Source of the DNA: Cyclobacteriaceae bacterium
GTDB taxonomy: Bacteria; Bacteroidota; Bacteroidia; Cytophagales; Cyclobacteriaceae
Direction: 5' to 3'
Assembly: GCA_019638395.1 (NCBI GenBank)
Contig: JAHBTX010000001.1
Span: 558,001-622,000, forward strand
Length of the DNA stretch: 64,000 nt
The translations under genes were made by a program, and so were the position numbers. This document shows positions 55,765-64,000 of the stretch, in pieces (the first letter of the stretch is position 1; the number at the start of each line of letters is the position of its first letter). The notes below the pieces were generated by a model. That model had not been told where the DNA came from and ran no database searches. It was given only the letters and a program-made list of their open reading frames with translations.

Positions 55765-56820
55765 CTATTTTTCACCAGAAGGGATAACCAAATTTGTACT
55801 TAGTGAAGCGGCCACACCAAATTCAGGTTCACCGGCTGCATTCCAGGTAAAGCGTTGCATCCGGGTTGATCGTTTATCACCACAACCCTGCCCTGCTTCC
55901 GGATTGGCATGGTAAATAATCCAATCTTCTGTACCATCTGGCGATTTGAAAAAACTGTTATGGCCAGGCCCAAACACATTGCCTTCCGGATTTTTAGTAA
56001 ACACCGGTTTAAAAGATTTAACCCATGATGCCGGATTCATCAAATCAGCATCTTTGTTTGCTGTAAGCATCCCAAGTGTATAATCATCTGTCCAGCAACC
56101 ACTGGCTGAATAGATAATAAACAACTTATCGCCTTTGCTTAAAAACTGCGGACCTTCGTTAACCGTTGGTAATTCAGCGGAAGTACCTTTTGTCTCCCAC
56201 TCCAACTCCGGTTTTGAAAGCAACACGCGAGGGCCTTCGGCCGTCCACGGGTTGCTTAGCTTAGAGAGGTAGATATCCTGCCTTCCATTTTTATCACCAG
56301 CCCACCCAGACCATAAATAATAAAGTATGTTGTTGTGTTTAAAAATTGTTCCATCAATAGCCCAGCGATCGCCTGCCAGGTTGAGTTTACCTTTATCGAT
56401 CCACTCCCCCTCAAATGGATCAGGCGATTCATTCTCCAGTACCCACATGCGGTGATTATCATTCTTTCCATCATCAGCAGCATAGTAGATATACCACTTG
56501 CCTTCTACAAAATGCAGTTCAGGAGCCCAGATTTCTTTGCTGTTCATTCCGGTTGGCGGAGGAGCCCATACTGTTTTTGATTCAGCTGTGGCCAACTTAC
56601 TCATACTTTTAGTGCGATAGATTTTTAAGCTATTGCCTGTGCTGTGCATCAGGTAATACACATCGTCTTTCTGAAATACCCATGGATCAGGGCCATGTTC
56701 GAGTAATGGGTTTTGAAAAGTTGATTCGACAAAAGGAATTTCAACTGGCTCTTCTTTCTTTTTACAGGAACCCAAAGTCGCTGCCAATAAAATAGCAAGA
56801 GTTAAAAATTTTAAGTGCAT
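55765..56820 (-). CDS. Glycoside hydrolase family 43-like lipoprotein
   Basis: 351 residues. Signal peptide with lipobox ending LGSC (Cys19), then an acidic/lysine linker. A five-bladed propeller start is seen in GPDPWVFQKDDVYYLMHS with the likely catalytic Asp, and the acid Glu lies in KGTSAELPTVNEGPQ. Family 43 enzymes cleave arabinose- or xylose-containing chains. As a lipoprotein it faces the cell surface or periplasm. Substrate is not determined. Confidence 0.85.
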   Translation of the reverse strand: MHLKFLTLAILLAATLGSCKKKEEPVEIPFVESTFQNPLLEHGPDPWVFQKDDVYYLMHSTGNSLKIYRTKSMSKLATAESKTVWAPPPTGMNSKEIWAPELHFVEGKWYIYYAADDGKNDNHRMWVLENESPDPFEGEWIDKGKLNLAGDRWAIDGTIFKHNNILYYLWSGWAGDKNGRQDIYLSKLSNPWTAEGPRVLLSKPELEWETKGTSAELPTVNEGPQFLSKGDKLFIIYSASGCWTDDYTLGMLTANKDADLMNPASWVKSFKPVFTKNPEGNVFGPGHNSFFKSPDGTEDWIIYHANPEAGQGCGDKRSTRMQRFTWNAAGEPEFGVAASLSTNLVIPSGEK

Positions 56821-56857
56821 AAGAATTGATTCTGAGAAGATTTAGATGATTAACGGC

Positions 56858-57925
56858 TTACTTAGATTTACCGGTAAGCTTTTTTATAACGGTTATCTCA
56901 TCTTCGCTAAAGGCAGTACCATCTTTCCTAAAAATATCGTGAAACCATAACTCAGGTTCAACTCCTGATGGAACCGGTGTATTCCACGCATAGATGGTAT
57001 TCGTTTTTCCGGAAACAAAGCCCCAGTTGATGGCACCTATTTTTCTTTCTTTCAGCAATGGCAATATGGTTTGAAAAACACTCGCATTGGTTCTGGCCAT
57101 GTATTCGGTGCAGATCATGGGCCGGTTACGCTTTGCTAATGAATCAATAGTTGCTTTATGTTTGTCGATGTACTGGTATTGATGATAGGTTATTACATCG
57201 GAGTTTTCCAACTGAAATTTGTTCAGGTCAGCAAACTCTTTGCCCCCATGCCAAACCCCTACAGAAACAGGTTGCGAAGGATTTACCTGCCGGGCCCACG
57301 CAAACACATTTTTTAGCAGGGGCATGCTTTTATTCAGTTGCCCGCTGTTGCCGGGTTCGTTGTACAAGTCCCATAACAAAACCCGATCATCCTTAGCAAA
57401 GGAAGTCATAATATCTTTTACATACGCTTCCAAAACTTTCATCGTATCCGGATGGGAATAGATCATGGTGCCAGGATCGCGCACCCAACCACTGTTATGA
57501 ATACCCGGTTTTGGATCGGGTTGTTTGCCCGGAGCGTAGGAATCATTCCAACAATCATCAAAAAAAACGAAAATGGTTTTGATTTTATGCCTATACGAAA
57601 CCGCGAGGTATTCATTTAATCGCTTTTTAAAACCTTCTTTGTCGGCTGTCCACAAAAGATGATGTAGGTAAACCCGCATGGCGTTAAAGCCCAGGCCTTC
57701 GGCCCATCTCAACTCACGATCAATAGTTGCAATATCAAATGTTTCCTTCTGAAACATCTCCAATTGATTTATGGCGGTGCTCGGTTGAAAGTTAGCACCA
57801 GTAATCCAACCTTGCTTAGCGTACCATCCATTAGCCTGCTTTTCAGACCAACGTGCCTGACCATTCAGCACTGAAAAACTAGCTACTAACAGAACAACGA
57901 ATAACATCTTAAACATCTCTAGCAT
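56858..57925 (-). CDS. Glycoside hydrolase, GH5-like (cellulase-superfamily fold)
   Basis: 355 residues using the ATG at 57923-57925, which places a clean signal peptide (cleavage after NGQ-type site) at the N-terminus; an earlier ATG would overlap the next gene by 20 bases and spoil the signal. TIM-barrel motifs: GFNAMRVYLHHLLW, the acid/base Glu in LYNEPGN and the nucleophile Glu in CTEYMAR. The family acts on beta-linked glucans, mannans or xylans. The next gene and the GH43-like gene lie on the same strand. Confidence 0.83.
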   Translation of the reverse strand: MLEMFKMLFVVLLVASFSVLNGQARWSEKQANGWYAKQGWITGANFQPSTAINQLEMFQKETFDIATIDRELRWAEGLGFNAMRVYLHHLLWTADKEGFKKRLNEYLAVSYRHKIKTIFVFFDDCWNDSYAPGKQPDPKPGIHNSGWVRDPGTMIYSHPDTMKVLEAYVKDIMTSFAKDDRVLLWDLYNEPGNSGQLNKSMPLLKNVFAWARQVNPSQPVSVGVWHGGKEFADLNKFQLENSDVITYHQYQYIDKHKATIDSLAKRNRPMICTEYMARTNASVFQTILPLLKERKIGAINWGFVSGKTNTIYAWNTPVPSGVEPELWFHDIFRKDGTAFSEDEITVIKKLTGKSK

Positions 57926-57947
57926 AATACAATTTTTAATAATGACT

Positions 57948-58961
57948 TTAATTTTTTTCTTCCACATCCTTCACACACCTGAACCCAACATTCGACATAC
58001 CGCTATCAAATGCCGTACCTTGCCGCGCAGTGGTGCGGTAATTGGAGCAATAGTTGGAAGCACATAAAAAAGATCCACCCTTGGTAACATATTTTAATAC
58101 ACCAGGCTCGTTCGGATCGTACGATTGTTCCGGGCCTTTTGGATTATGGATTGGTTTGTTGGTAGGTAAAGTAGCAAAATAGTTAACGTTGTACAGATCG
58201 CTTGTCCACTCCCACACATTACCTATCATATCGTACAACCCCAGGTTGTTTGCTTCAAAGCTTCCTACCGGTGCCGTTCTTTCAAAACCATCTTCCAACA
58301 AATTACGTGTTGGAAAACTACCTTGAAAATAATTTGCTTTTACTGGTACCTTTTCATTTTGCTTATTGGTGTTCGCTCCGAGTTGCGCTGCAAACTCCCA
58401 TTCGGCTTCGGTTGGCAATCGCTTACCGGCCCAATGGCAATAGGCCTGTGCATCTTCATAGGCTATATGTACAACCGGGTGATCCCACCGCGCTTCAATT
58501 GTGCTGGCTGCACCTTCGGGATTTTTCCAATTTGCACCTTTGGTCCATTTCCACCATTGAGAGTAATCGTGTAAGGAAACAAAACCAGTAGGTGGATTAA
58601 AAACCAAAGAACCTGCAACTAAAATACTATCAGCAGGTTTGGGTGTACCTTCTGGCAACTGCTTTTTTAATTCCTCCCAATCGGGTTTGCGTTCGGCAAT
58701 GGTAATGTACCCGGTGGCTTCTATAAACTTTTTAAATTCTTTATTAGTTACCTCAGTAGTATCCATCCAGCATGCATTTACCCTAACGGGATGCGCGGGC
58801 CGCTCGTGTTCATACGATTCTTTGCTGTTGGTACCCATCACAAATTCGCCCCCTCTTAGCTTAACCATATTATCTTGCCTGGTTTGAGGCTCGTGCTCAG
58901 GGGTACAACGCGCCAGCACACACAACACTCCAATCGTCAAAAATCCAATCAAGGTTTTCAT
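57948..58961 (-). CDS. Formylglycine-generating enzyme-like (SUMF1) lipoprotein
   Basis: 337 residues. Lipoprotein signal with Cys19 (VLARC). The FGE-sulfatase domain fills residues 35-330, with FVMGTN, WMDTTEVTNKEF, RLPTEAEWEFAA, MIGNVWEWTSD. The active-site cysteine pair is kept: Cys300 and Cys305 in GGSFLCASNYCSNYR, as in true formylglycine generators, and GFRCVKD ends the domain. It would convert a Cys to formylglycine in sulfatases, or be a non-catalytic relative. No sulfatase gene is in the window. Confidence 0.85.
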   Translation of the reverse strand: MKTLIGFLTIGVLCVLARCTPEHEPQTRQDNMVKLRGGEFVMGTNSKESYEHERPAHPVRVNACWMDTTEVTNKEFKKFIEATGYITIAERKPDWEELKKQLPEGTPKPADSILVAGSLVFNPPTGFVSLHDYSQWWKWTKGANWKNPEGAASTIEARWDHPVVHIAYEDAQAYCHWAGKRLPTEAEWEFAAQLGANTNKQNEKVPVKANYFQGSFPTRNLLEDGFERTAPVGSFEANNLGLYDMIGNVWEWTSDLYNVNYFATLPTNKPIHNPKGPEQSYDPNEPGVLKYVTKGGSFLCASNYCSNYRTTARQGTAFDSGMSNVGFRCVKDVEEKN

Positions 58962-59043
58962 TCGCCATCAAATTAGGAATAAATAGCAAACACAATTATT
59001 CTAAATTGCCGTTCGGAAAATATTAAATTCAACTGGTTATAAC

Positions 59044-59766
59044 ATGCACTTGAAAATTTATGCTGATTACGAACTACTATCGGCACATACTGCGGAGTTA
59101 ATCATTCAGTATGTAAACCAAAAGCCGGATGCACTCATCTGTATTGCATCCGGTCATACACCCATCGGAGTTTTTCAACACTTGAAACGAGCACTTGAAC
59201 AAAAGAAAGTAAGCTTAACCAACTGTACATTTCTTAGCCTGGATGAGTGGTTAGGCATTGATCCTGCTGATTCTGGCTCATGCTTGTCGATGTTACAACG
59301 CGATTGTTTCGAACCCTTGAATATCAGGCCTGATAAAATTCATTTTTTTAATGTACAGGCTTCCGATCTTAATCTGGAATGTGCGCGCATAAACAATCTG
59401 ATCAGCAATAATGGCGGACTTGATGTTATGCTGGTTGGCGTTGGTACAAACGGACACATCGGTATGAACGAACCGGGTACTCCATTCCATTCGGTAGCGC
59501 ATGTGGGCGAACTTGCCGAAGAAACTAAAACGGTAGGTCAAAAATATTTTAATACGGCAACCACCTTATCGCGGGGCATAACGCTGGGGTTAAGCCATCT
59601 GCAGGAAGCCCGGCTTCCTATTATTATGGCAAATGGCTCGCGTAAGGCCGCAATTATTGCACAAGCATTAAAAGGAAAAGCTATTGAACAAATACCGGTA
59701 AGTATTGTGCACCAGATTCCTCATGCCTGGGTTATGCTTGATAAAGAAGCTGCAAGTTTACTTTAA
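59044..59766 (+). CDS. nagB: Glucosamine-6-phosphate deaminase (NagB family)
   Basis: 240 residues. Motifs ASGHTPIGVF, SLDEW with Asp67, and GVGTNGHIGMNEPG with the catalytic His138 are those of the NagB/6-phosphogluconolactonase family. It turns glucosamine 6-phosphate to fructose 6-phosphate and ammonia. The match to 6-phosphogluconolactonase is less good. It stands alone, 82 bases from the divergent FGE-like gene. Confidence 0.88.
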   Translation: MHLKIYADYELLSAHTAELIIQYVNQKPDALICIASGHTPIGVFQHLKRALEQKKVSLTNCTFLSLDEWLGIDPADSGSCLSMLQRDCFEPLNIRPDKIHFFNVQASDLNLECARINNLISNNGGLDVMLVGVGTNGHIGMNEPGTPFHSVAHVGELAEETKTVGQKYFNTATTLSRGITLGLSHLQEARLPIIMANGSRKAAIIAQALKGKAIEQIPVSIVHQIPHAWVMLDKEAASLL

Positions 59767-59833
59767 CCTCTGGTAAACCTGTAAAGTCACAAATCGATTG
59801 ATTTAGTAAATTGCACCTTAATTTTTTGAATTC

Positions 59834-60796
59834 ATGATTCGGAATTTTAGTTGGATTGAGGCGACACTCGTGATTTTATTTATAGTAGCCTACGGAATTT
59901 ACCTATGGCGTATTGTTCGCATCAGCAAAGCCCTGCATTCGCCAGCCTATACCATCGTTTTTAAACTTGTAACCCGGTCGCTGGTGGTAGCATTGGTTAT
60001 CATTTCGATACTTGGCCCCACGTTTGGCGATTCCAAAAAAGAAATCAAATCGGTTGGCAAAGATATTATGATGTGTGTTGACCTTTCAAAATCGATGGAT
60101 GCCTTCGACATTCAGCCAACGCGATTGGAAAAAATTAAGTTTGAGCTGAAGAAGATTGTAGCTGCCTTCAATTCCGATCGGCTTGGCCTTGTTATTTTTT
60201 CGTCCGAAGCCTTTATGCAATGTCCATTAACCTACGATCAAAATGCACTTAATCTTTTTATTGAAACCATGAATACCAATCTGGTACCAGCCAGCGGAAC
60301 TGATTTTGGACCACCTTTAAAAATGGCACTTTCAAAAATGAAGGATGATACCCGGCCGGATAGAAACCAAAAGTCGAAAGTAATTGTATTGATAAGCGAT
60401 GGTGAAGATTTTGGTGACGAAACTGATAAAATAGCCCGCGAAGTGGAAGATGAAGGCATTCGGTTGTTTACACTGGGTGTTGGTACCGAACAAGGAAGCC
60501 AGATAGCAGCCTCAAAGGGATTTAAAACCGACTCGAAGGGTAATGTTGTGATTTCAAAACTTAATCCTACATCGCTAAAGGAGCTGGCAAATAAAACAGA
60601 TGGGCAGTATTTCGAAATTAACGAATCGCGAAATGATGTAAACCGTTTGATTAGTGCAATAAACAAAATAGAAGGTCAGATGCGCGATGCACGGCTGGTA
60701 GATGTTTCTGCGAATCGTTATTTTTACTTTCTATTGGCTGCGTTGATTTTATTGGTTTTGGATGTAATGATAAGTGTGCGAACGGTGAGGATTTAA
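59834..60796 (+). CDS. batB: VWA-domain membrane protein BatB
   Basis: 320 residues. Two N-terminal membrane segments (8-26, 49-66), a VWA domain (about 75-270) with intact MIDAS motif DLSKS (83-87) and the Thr of SGTDFG, and a C-terminal membrane helix (about 292-312). This is the BatA/BatB layout of the aerotolerance operon of Bacteroidota. The next gene is BatC-like; batA is not seen here. Confidence 0.9.
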   Translation: MIRNFSWIEATLVILFIVAYGIYLWRIVRISKALHSPAYTIVFKLVTRSLVVALVIISILGPTFGDSKKEIKSVGKDIMMCVDLSKSMDAFDIQPTRLEKIKFELKKIVAAFNSDRLGLVIFSSEAFMQCPLTYDQNALNLFIETMNTNLVPASGTDFGPPLKMALSKMKDDTRPDRNQKSKVIVLISDGEDFGDETDKIAREVEDEGIRLFTLGVGTEQGSQIAASKGFKTDSKGNVVISKLNPTSLKELANKTDGQYFEINESRNDVNRLISAINKIEGQMRDARLVDVSANRYFYFLLAALILLVLDVMISVRTVRI

Positions 60797-60933
60797 GATT
60801 GAGTATTTGGAATTAAGAAATTGGGCATTTGGAGGTTGGGGTAATCGGTATTCAGTAAATCAGTTGAGTAGGTTGTCGAAAAAACCAGAAGCCAGTAACG
60901 AGTAACCAGAAACAATTTTTAGACTAAACGAAA
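60797..60933 (+). other. Gap between batB and batC with degenerate repeats
   Basis: The string AACCAGAA occurs twice (60883-60890 and 60904-60911) and CAGTAA twice. No reading frame, hairpin with T-run or promoter box is convincing here. Such text-like AGTAACCAG motifs are common in intergenic DNA of this phylum. Confidence 0.3.
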
Positions 60934-61752
60934 ATGAAACTTGGATTGTTGATATTACTTGCTTTGTTAGTTGATCCGGGAAAGATTGGTCAGGTTAATT
61001 CACTCAAGTCGCAGGCAAAAGAAGCTTACCTGAAGGGTGATTACAAAACTGCTATTTCAAAGTACCGTACACTGGTAGATTCGCTGGGTGTAGCCGAAGA
61101 TGAAGTGAAACTGAACCTGGCCCATGCCTATTTTGAAGCAAGGGATACAGCCAATACGGCTATGAGTTACCAACCATTAACCCAAAGCCAGAATCCGAAA
61201 ATACGGTCGGTTGCGCATCAGCAATTAGGCGTACTTTCCAATCGCGCTAATAAGTACGAGGAAGCGTTGGCCAGTTTTAAACAAGCATTGAAGGCCGACC
61301 CATCCAACGAAGATGCGCGCTATAACTATGAAATGGTGAAGAAGAAATTAGAGGAGCAGAAAAAGAAAGAAGAAGAACAAAAGAAAAACGACCCCAATCA
61401 AAAGGAAGAAAATAAAGACAAGAAAGATCAAAACAAAGATCAACAAGATCAGAAGGACAAGCAGGATCAAAAAGATCAGCAGGACAAGAAGGATCAACAA
61501 AATAAAGATCAACAGGATAAACAAAAGCAGGACGAGCAGCAAAAGCAGGAAGAACAACAGAGCGATGAGAAAAAAGAACAAGACAAAAAAGAAACGCCAC
61601 AATCTGTAAAAGACAAGTTAAAAGAAATGGAGATGAGTGAAGAGAAAGCACAGATGATTTTAGAGGCCATGAAAAATCAGGAGATTCAATACTTGCAACA
61701 GAACAAACGCAAGGCAACCAAACCGAAAGACAGAAGTAAACCGGATTGGTAG
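60934..61752 (+). CDS. batC: TPR protein BatC
   Basis: 272 residues. N-terminal signal or anchor, then two to three TPR-like repeats (about 25-130), then a very low-complexity stretch of Lys, Asp, Glu and Gln (about 135-225) and a short C-terminal part. Works with BatB in the aerotolerance system. The charged stretch is typical of the group but unusually regular here (KDQ/QDK units). Confidence 0.85.
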   Translation: MKLGLLILLALLVDPGKIGQVNSLKSQAKEAYLKGDYKTAISKYRTLVDSLGVAEDEVKLNLAHAYFEARDTANTAMSYQPLTQSQNPKIRSVAHQQLGVLSNRANKYEEALASFKQALKADPSNEDARYNYEMVKKKLEEQKKKEEEQKKNDPNQKEENKDKKDQNKDQQDQKDKQDQKDQQDKKDQQNKDQQDKQKQDEQQKQEEQQSDEKKEQDKKETPQSVKDKLKEMEMSEEKAQMILEAMKNQEIQYLQQNKRKATKPKDRSKPDW

Positions 61753-61802
61753 AAGAAATTAAAATTGTACCTCTTAAATCGCACATCGTAATTTTTATAC
61801 AC

Positions 61803-62981
61803 ATGAAAGAAGTATATATCGTATCAGCAGTGCGTACACCTATTGGAAGTTTTGGTGGCTCATTGGCTTCATTATCGGCTACTCAGTTAGGCTCACTGGC
61901 TGTAAAGGGTGCTATCCAAAAAATCGGACTTGATCCGAAACAAGTTCAGGAGTTATTTTTTGGGAATGTAATTTCTGCTGCATTAGGCCAGGCACCCGCA
62001 ACACAAGTAGCTGTTGGTGCAGGTTTAGGTTATGAAATTCCAACTACACTTGTAAATAAAGTCTGCGCTTCGGGTATGAAGGCCATTATGCTGGGAGCGC
62101 AATCAATCATGTTGGGGCACAATGATGTGGTGGTTGCTACCGGAGCTGAAAGCATGTCCAATATTCCTTATTACCTCACCAAAGCCCGTTATGGCTATAA
62201 GTATGGTAATGGCGAAGTGTTGGATGGCTTAACATTCGATGGTCTTACCGATGTGTATAATCGTTGCGCCATGGGCGTGTGTGCCGATAATACTGCCAAA
62301 GAAATGAACATCAGCCGTGCTGATCAGGATGCATATGCCATTAACTCCTATAAACGTGCAGCCGCGGCATGGGCAGCCGGTAAATTTAAAGACGAAGTTA
62401 TTCCGGTTGAACTTACGGGGCGCAAAGGCGAAGTAACCGTTTTCGTTGAAGATGAAGAATACAAAAATGTAAACTTCGATAAGATACCCGGATTAAAACC
62501 GGTGTTTACAAAAGAGGGAACTGTCACCGCTGCTAATGCATCTACCATCAATGATGGAGCTGCAGCTGTCATCCTGATGAGCAAAGAAAAAGCAAAAGAA
62601 CTGGGCCTTACTCCTATTGCAAAAATCAGAGGCTTTGCAGATGCATCACAAGATCCGATGTGGTTTACAACTACCCCATCGCTGGCAATACCCAAAGCAT
62701 TAAAAGCAGCCGGTGTTGATGCCAAAGCCGTTGATTACTACGAAATCAATGAAGCCTTCTCAGCCGTGGCAATAGCCAACAATATTAAATTAGGACTTGA
62801 TGCAGCCAACGTTAACGTGAATGGTGGTGCCGTAGCACTGGGGCACCCACTGGGGGCATCGGGTGCACGTATTACCATTACCCTCGCCAATGTGTTGAAA
62901 CAAAACAACGCTACAATTGGAGTGGCCGGTATTTGTAATGGTGGCGGAGGTGCTTCAGCCATTGTAATTGAACGCTTGTAA
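61803..62981 (+). CDS. Acetyl-CoA C-acetyltransferase (thiolase)
   Basis: 392 residues with the ATG at 61803; a TTG upstream that overlaps batC is less likely. The catalytic residues are Cys88 (NKVCASGMK), His348 (LGHPLGASGAR) and Cys378 (GICNGGGGAS). It condenses two acetyl-CoA or cleaves acetoacetyl-CoA; the exact chain length use is not certain. A hairpin follows its stop. Confidence 0.95.
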   Translation: MKEVYIVSAVRTPIGSFGGSLASLSATQLGSLAVKGAIQKIGLDPKQVQELFFGNVISAALGQAPATQVAVGAGLGYEIPTTLVNKVCASGMKAIMLGAQSIMLGHNDVVVATGAESMSNIPYYLTKARYGYKYGNGEVLDGLTFDGLTDVYNRCAMGVCADNTAKEMNISRADQDAYAINSYKRAAAAWAAGKFKDEVIPVELTGRKGEVTVFVEDEEYKNVNFDKIPGLKPVFTKEGTVTAANASTINDGAAAVILMSKEKAKELGLTPIAKIRGFADASQDPMWFTTTPSLAIPKALKAAGVDAKAVDYYEINEAFSAVAIANNIKLGLDAANVNVNGGAVALGHPLGASGARITITLANVLKQNNATIGVAGICNGGGGASAIVIERL

Positions 62982-62985
62982 AAAC

Positions 62986-63009
62986 AACATCCGGGCTACC
63001 CGGGCGTTT
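62986..63009 (+). terminator. Hairpin after the thiolase gene
   Basis: CCGGG (62991-62995) pairs with CCCGG (62999-63003) over a 3-base loop; AAC and GTT extend it across a small bulge. The T content downstream is moderate, so termination is plausible but not certain. Confidence 0.4.
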
Positions 63010-63032
63010 GAGATTTTTATAACCTGTATTCT

Positions 63033-64000
63033 ATGTTCCGTTTTGTATTGATAATTGGTCTTTTCAGTGCAGTTCCGGTGGCTGCCCAAAAGATTATCAA
63101 AACGTATCACGATCCCATGCAACTAAAAGTTGATGAGGAGATAACTGTTTCGGCTGCTGATGGAAAAACGATGGAAGGCCGGTATCGCAGGTACTTCCCC
63201 AGTGGCAAGCTATCCATTGAAGGTAATTTTAAAAACGGAGTTCGCTGGGGTACCTTTTTTGAGTATCATCCCAACGGAACACTGATTCGCAAAATTGATT
63301 ACGAAGATGGCATGCGCCATGGCTCCGTTGAAGTGTACGATGAGCAAGGACACAACATTCAAACAGCGTTTTATCAGAATAATAAACTCATCGACAGTAT
63401 CAAGTCTTACTTTCCCACAGGAATTATCAAGCAAGAAGGTGTATTTGTAAAGGGTAAACCCGATGGTTTGGTAAAGGAATATTATCCTTCGGGTAAGGTG
63501 CAGAAAGAAATTATGTACGCCAATCAGAAACCAAATGGTGTTACCAAAACATTTTACGAAACCGGAGTGTTGGAAAGCGAAGCCAACTACCGCGATGGTT
63601 TCATCTCCGGCTTCTATAAGCTGTATTATCCAAATGCCCAACTGGAGTTGGTATATATTATTAAGGATGGTGAAAAGATTGGTGATTTTTTACATTACGA
63701 TAAGCAAGGAAGCAAATTATTAGAAGGTCACTTTATGAATGCCCGCCTGCATGGCGAAAATATTGGCTATTATCCCGATGGCACGGTTCGTCATAAATAT
63801 CAATTTAAAGAAGGGAGCAAAACAGGTACCAACACCGATTATTACCCCAACGGAAAAATCAAAGCCAAAGAGCAGTTTGCCATTAATGGCCGCGATAGTA
63901 AGTTGACTGAATACACAGTGGATGAAAAATTGATTTCAGAAAAATCTTTCCGCGAAGGCAAGCCACACGGCACCTGGCAATTTTATGCAGCCGATGGTAA
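63033..64000 (+). CDS. YwqK-like MORN-repeat protein, 3' end outside the window
   Basis: Open from the ATG at 63033 to the window edge, 322 codons without a stop. Signal peptide in residues 1-19 (cleavage after VAA before Gln). The rest is a string of MORN-type repeats of the form yypnGklk.E.nfknGk.hG, at least ten copies, as in the YwqK-type proteins of Bacteroidota. Function unknown; such proteins have been called antitoxin-like on weak grounds. The C-terminus cannot be described. Confidence 0.87.
   Translation, partial: MFRFVLIIGLFSAVPVAAQKIIKTYHDPMQLKVDEEITVSAADGKTMEGRYRRYFPSGKLSIEGNFKNGVRWGTFFEYHPNGTLIRKIDYEDGMRHGSVEVYDEQGHNIQTAFYQNNKLIDSIKSYFPTGIIKQEGVFVKGKPDGLVKEYYPSGKVQKEIMYANQKPNGVTKTFYETGVLESEANYRDGFISGFYKLYYPNAQLELVYIIKDGEKIGDFLHYDKQGSKLLEGHFMNARLHGENIGYYPDGTVRHKYQFKEGSKTGTNTDYYPNGKIKAKEQFAINGRDSKLTEYTVDEKLISEKSFREGKPHGTWQFYAADG

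Noticed and set aside
60883-60911. Repeated AACCAGAA as a possible CRISPR or mobile-element end
   Set aside because: Only two short copies with no spacers, inverted ends or nearby cas or transposase genes.
61277-61804. Hydrophobic minus-strand frame opposite batC
   Set aside because: It arises from the Lys/Gln/Asp repeat read backward (Leu, Phe, Val rich); no real membrane protein pattern.

Overview
The window looks like chromosomal DNA of a Bacteroidota bacterium, most likely of the order Cytophagales. Supporting signs are a type IX secretion (T9SS) C-terminal sorting domain, an exosortase of the XrtF type with its companion membrane protein, a Bat (aerotolerance) gene pair, a DUF6089-like outer-membrane protein, few Shine-Dalgarno sites, and several promoter boxes of the Bacteroidota form TAnnTTTG. 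No insertion sequence, integrase, phage gene, CRISPR array or rRNA was seen. No stretch over 300 bases lacks a gene except 54075-54544, which holds three tRNA genes.

Layout. (1) 1-9447, housekeeping: 4-hydroxyphenylpyruvate dioxygenase, phosphohexomutase, an HTTM-type membrane protein, MtaB, a LolD-type ATPase, SucC and an outer-membrane protein. (2) 9462-51207, about 42 kb of genes all on the minus strand: a very large extracellular-polysaccharide locus. Read in its own direction it starts with kdsC-kdsA-wza-wzc, then a nonulosonic-acid block (NeuB, NeuA, Gfo/Idh oxidoreductase, SDR, KdsC-like phosphatase), the flippase Wzx, transferases, an amidotransferase between two FkbM methyltransferases, an unusual nucleotidyltransferase/kinase trio, more transferases with a deacetylase, a formyltransferase-like protein and acyltransferases, the Wzy-like polymerase, a WbpV/WbpL-like pair, a PglC/PglD-like pair, the exosortase pair, an aminotransferase, a 1665-residue T9SS protein, a 67-residue protein with an exosortase-type C-terminal tail, and a CapD/WbpM-type dehydratase. 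Most neighbours overlap by 4 bases (ATGA or GTGA). (3) 51319-54544: penicillin-acylase family protein and the tRNA genes Ser(GCT), Arg(TCT), Pro(TGG). (4) 54545-58961, sugar use: galactokinase, GH43-like and GH5-like glycosidases, and a formylglycine-generating-enzyme-like lipoprotein. (5) 59044-64000: NagB-like deaminase, BatB and BatC, thiolase, and a MORN-repeat YwqK-like protein cut by the window edge.

How they may work together (inference). The polysaccharide locus encodes a Wzx/Wzy pathway with Wza and Wzc for export. CapD, the reductase, the aminotransferase and the PglD-like acetyltransferase would make N-acetylated deoxy-amino sugars, loaded on the lipid carrier by one or both of two different priming enzymes. 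The NeuB/NeuA block would add a sialic-acid-like sugar, probably through a 9-phosphate intermediate as in KDN synthesis. The exosortase pair lies inside this locus, and a plausible tiny substrate sits two genes downstream of it, ending in PITG, a hydrophobic stretch and basic residues. This suggests an exosortase sorting system coupled to exopolysaccharide, next to a T9SS-exported giant surface protein.
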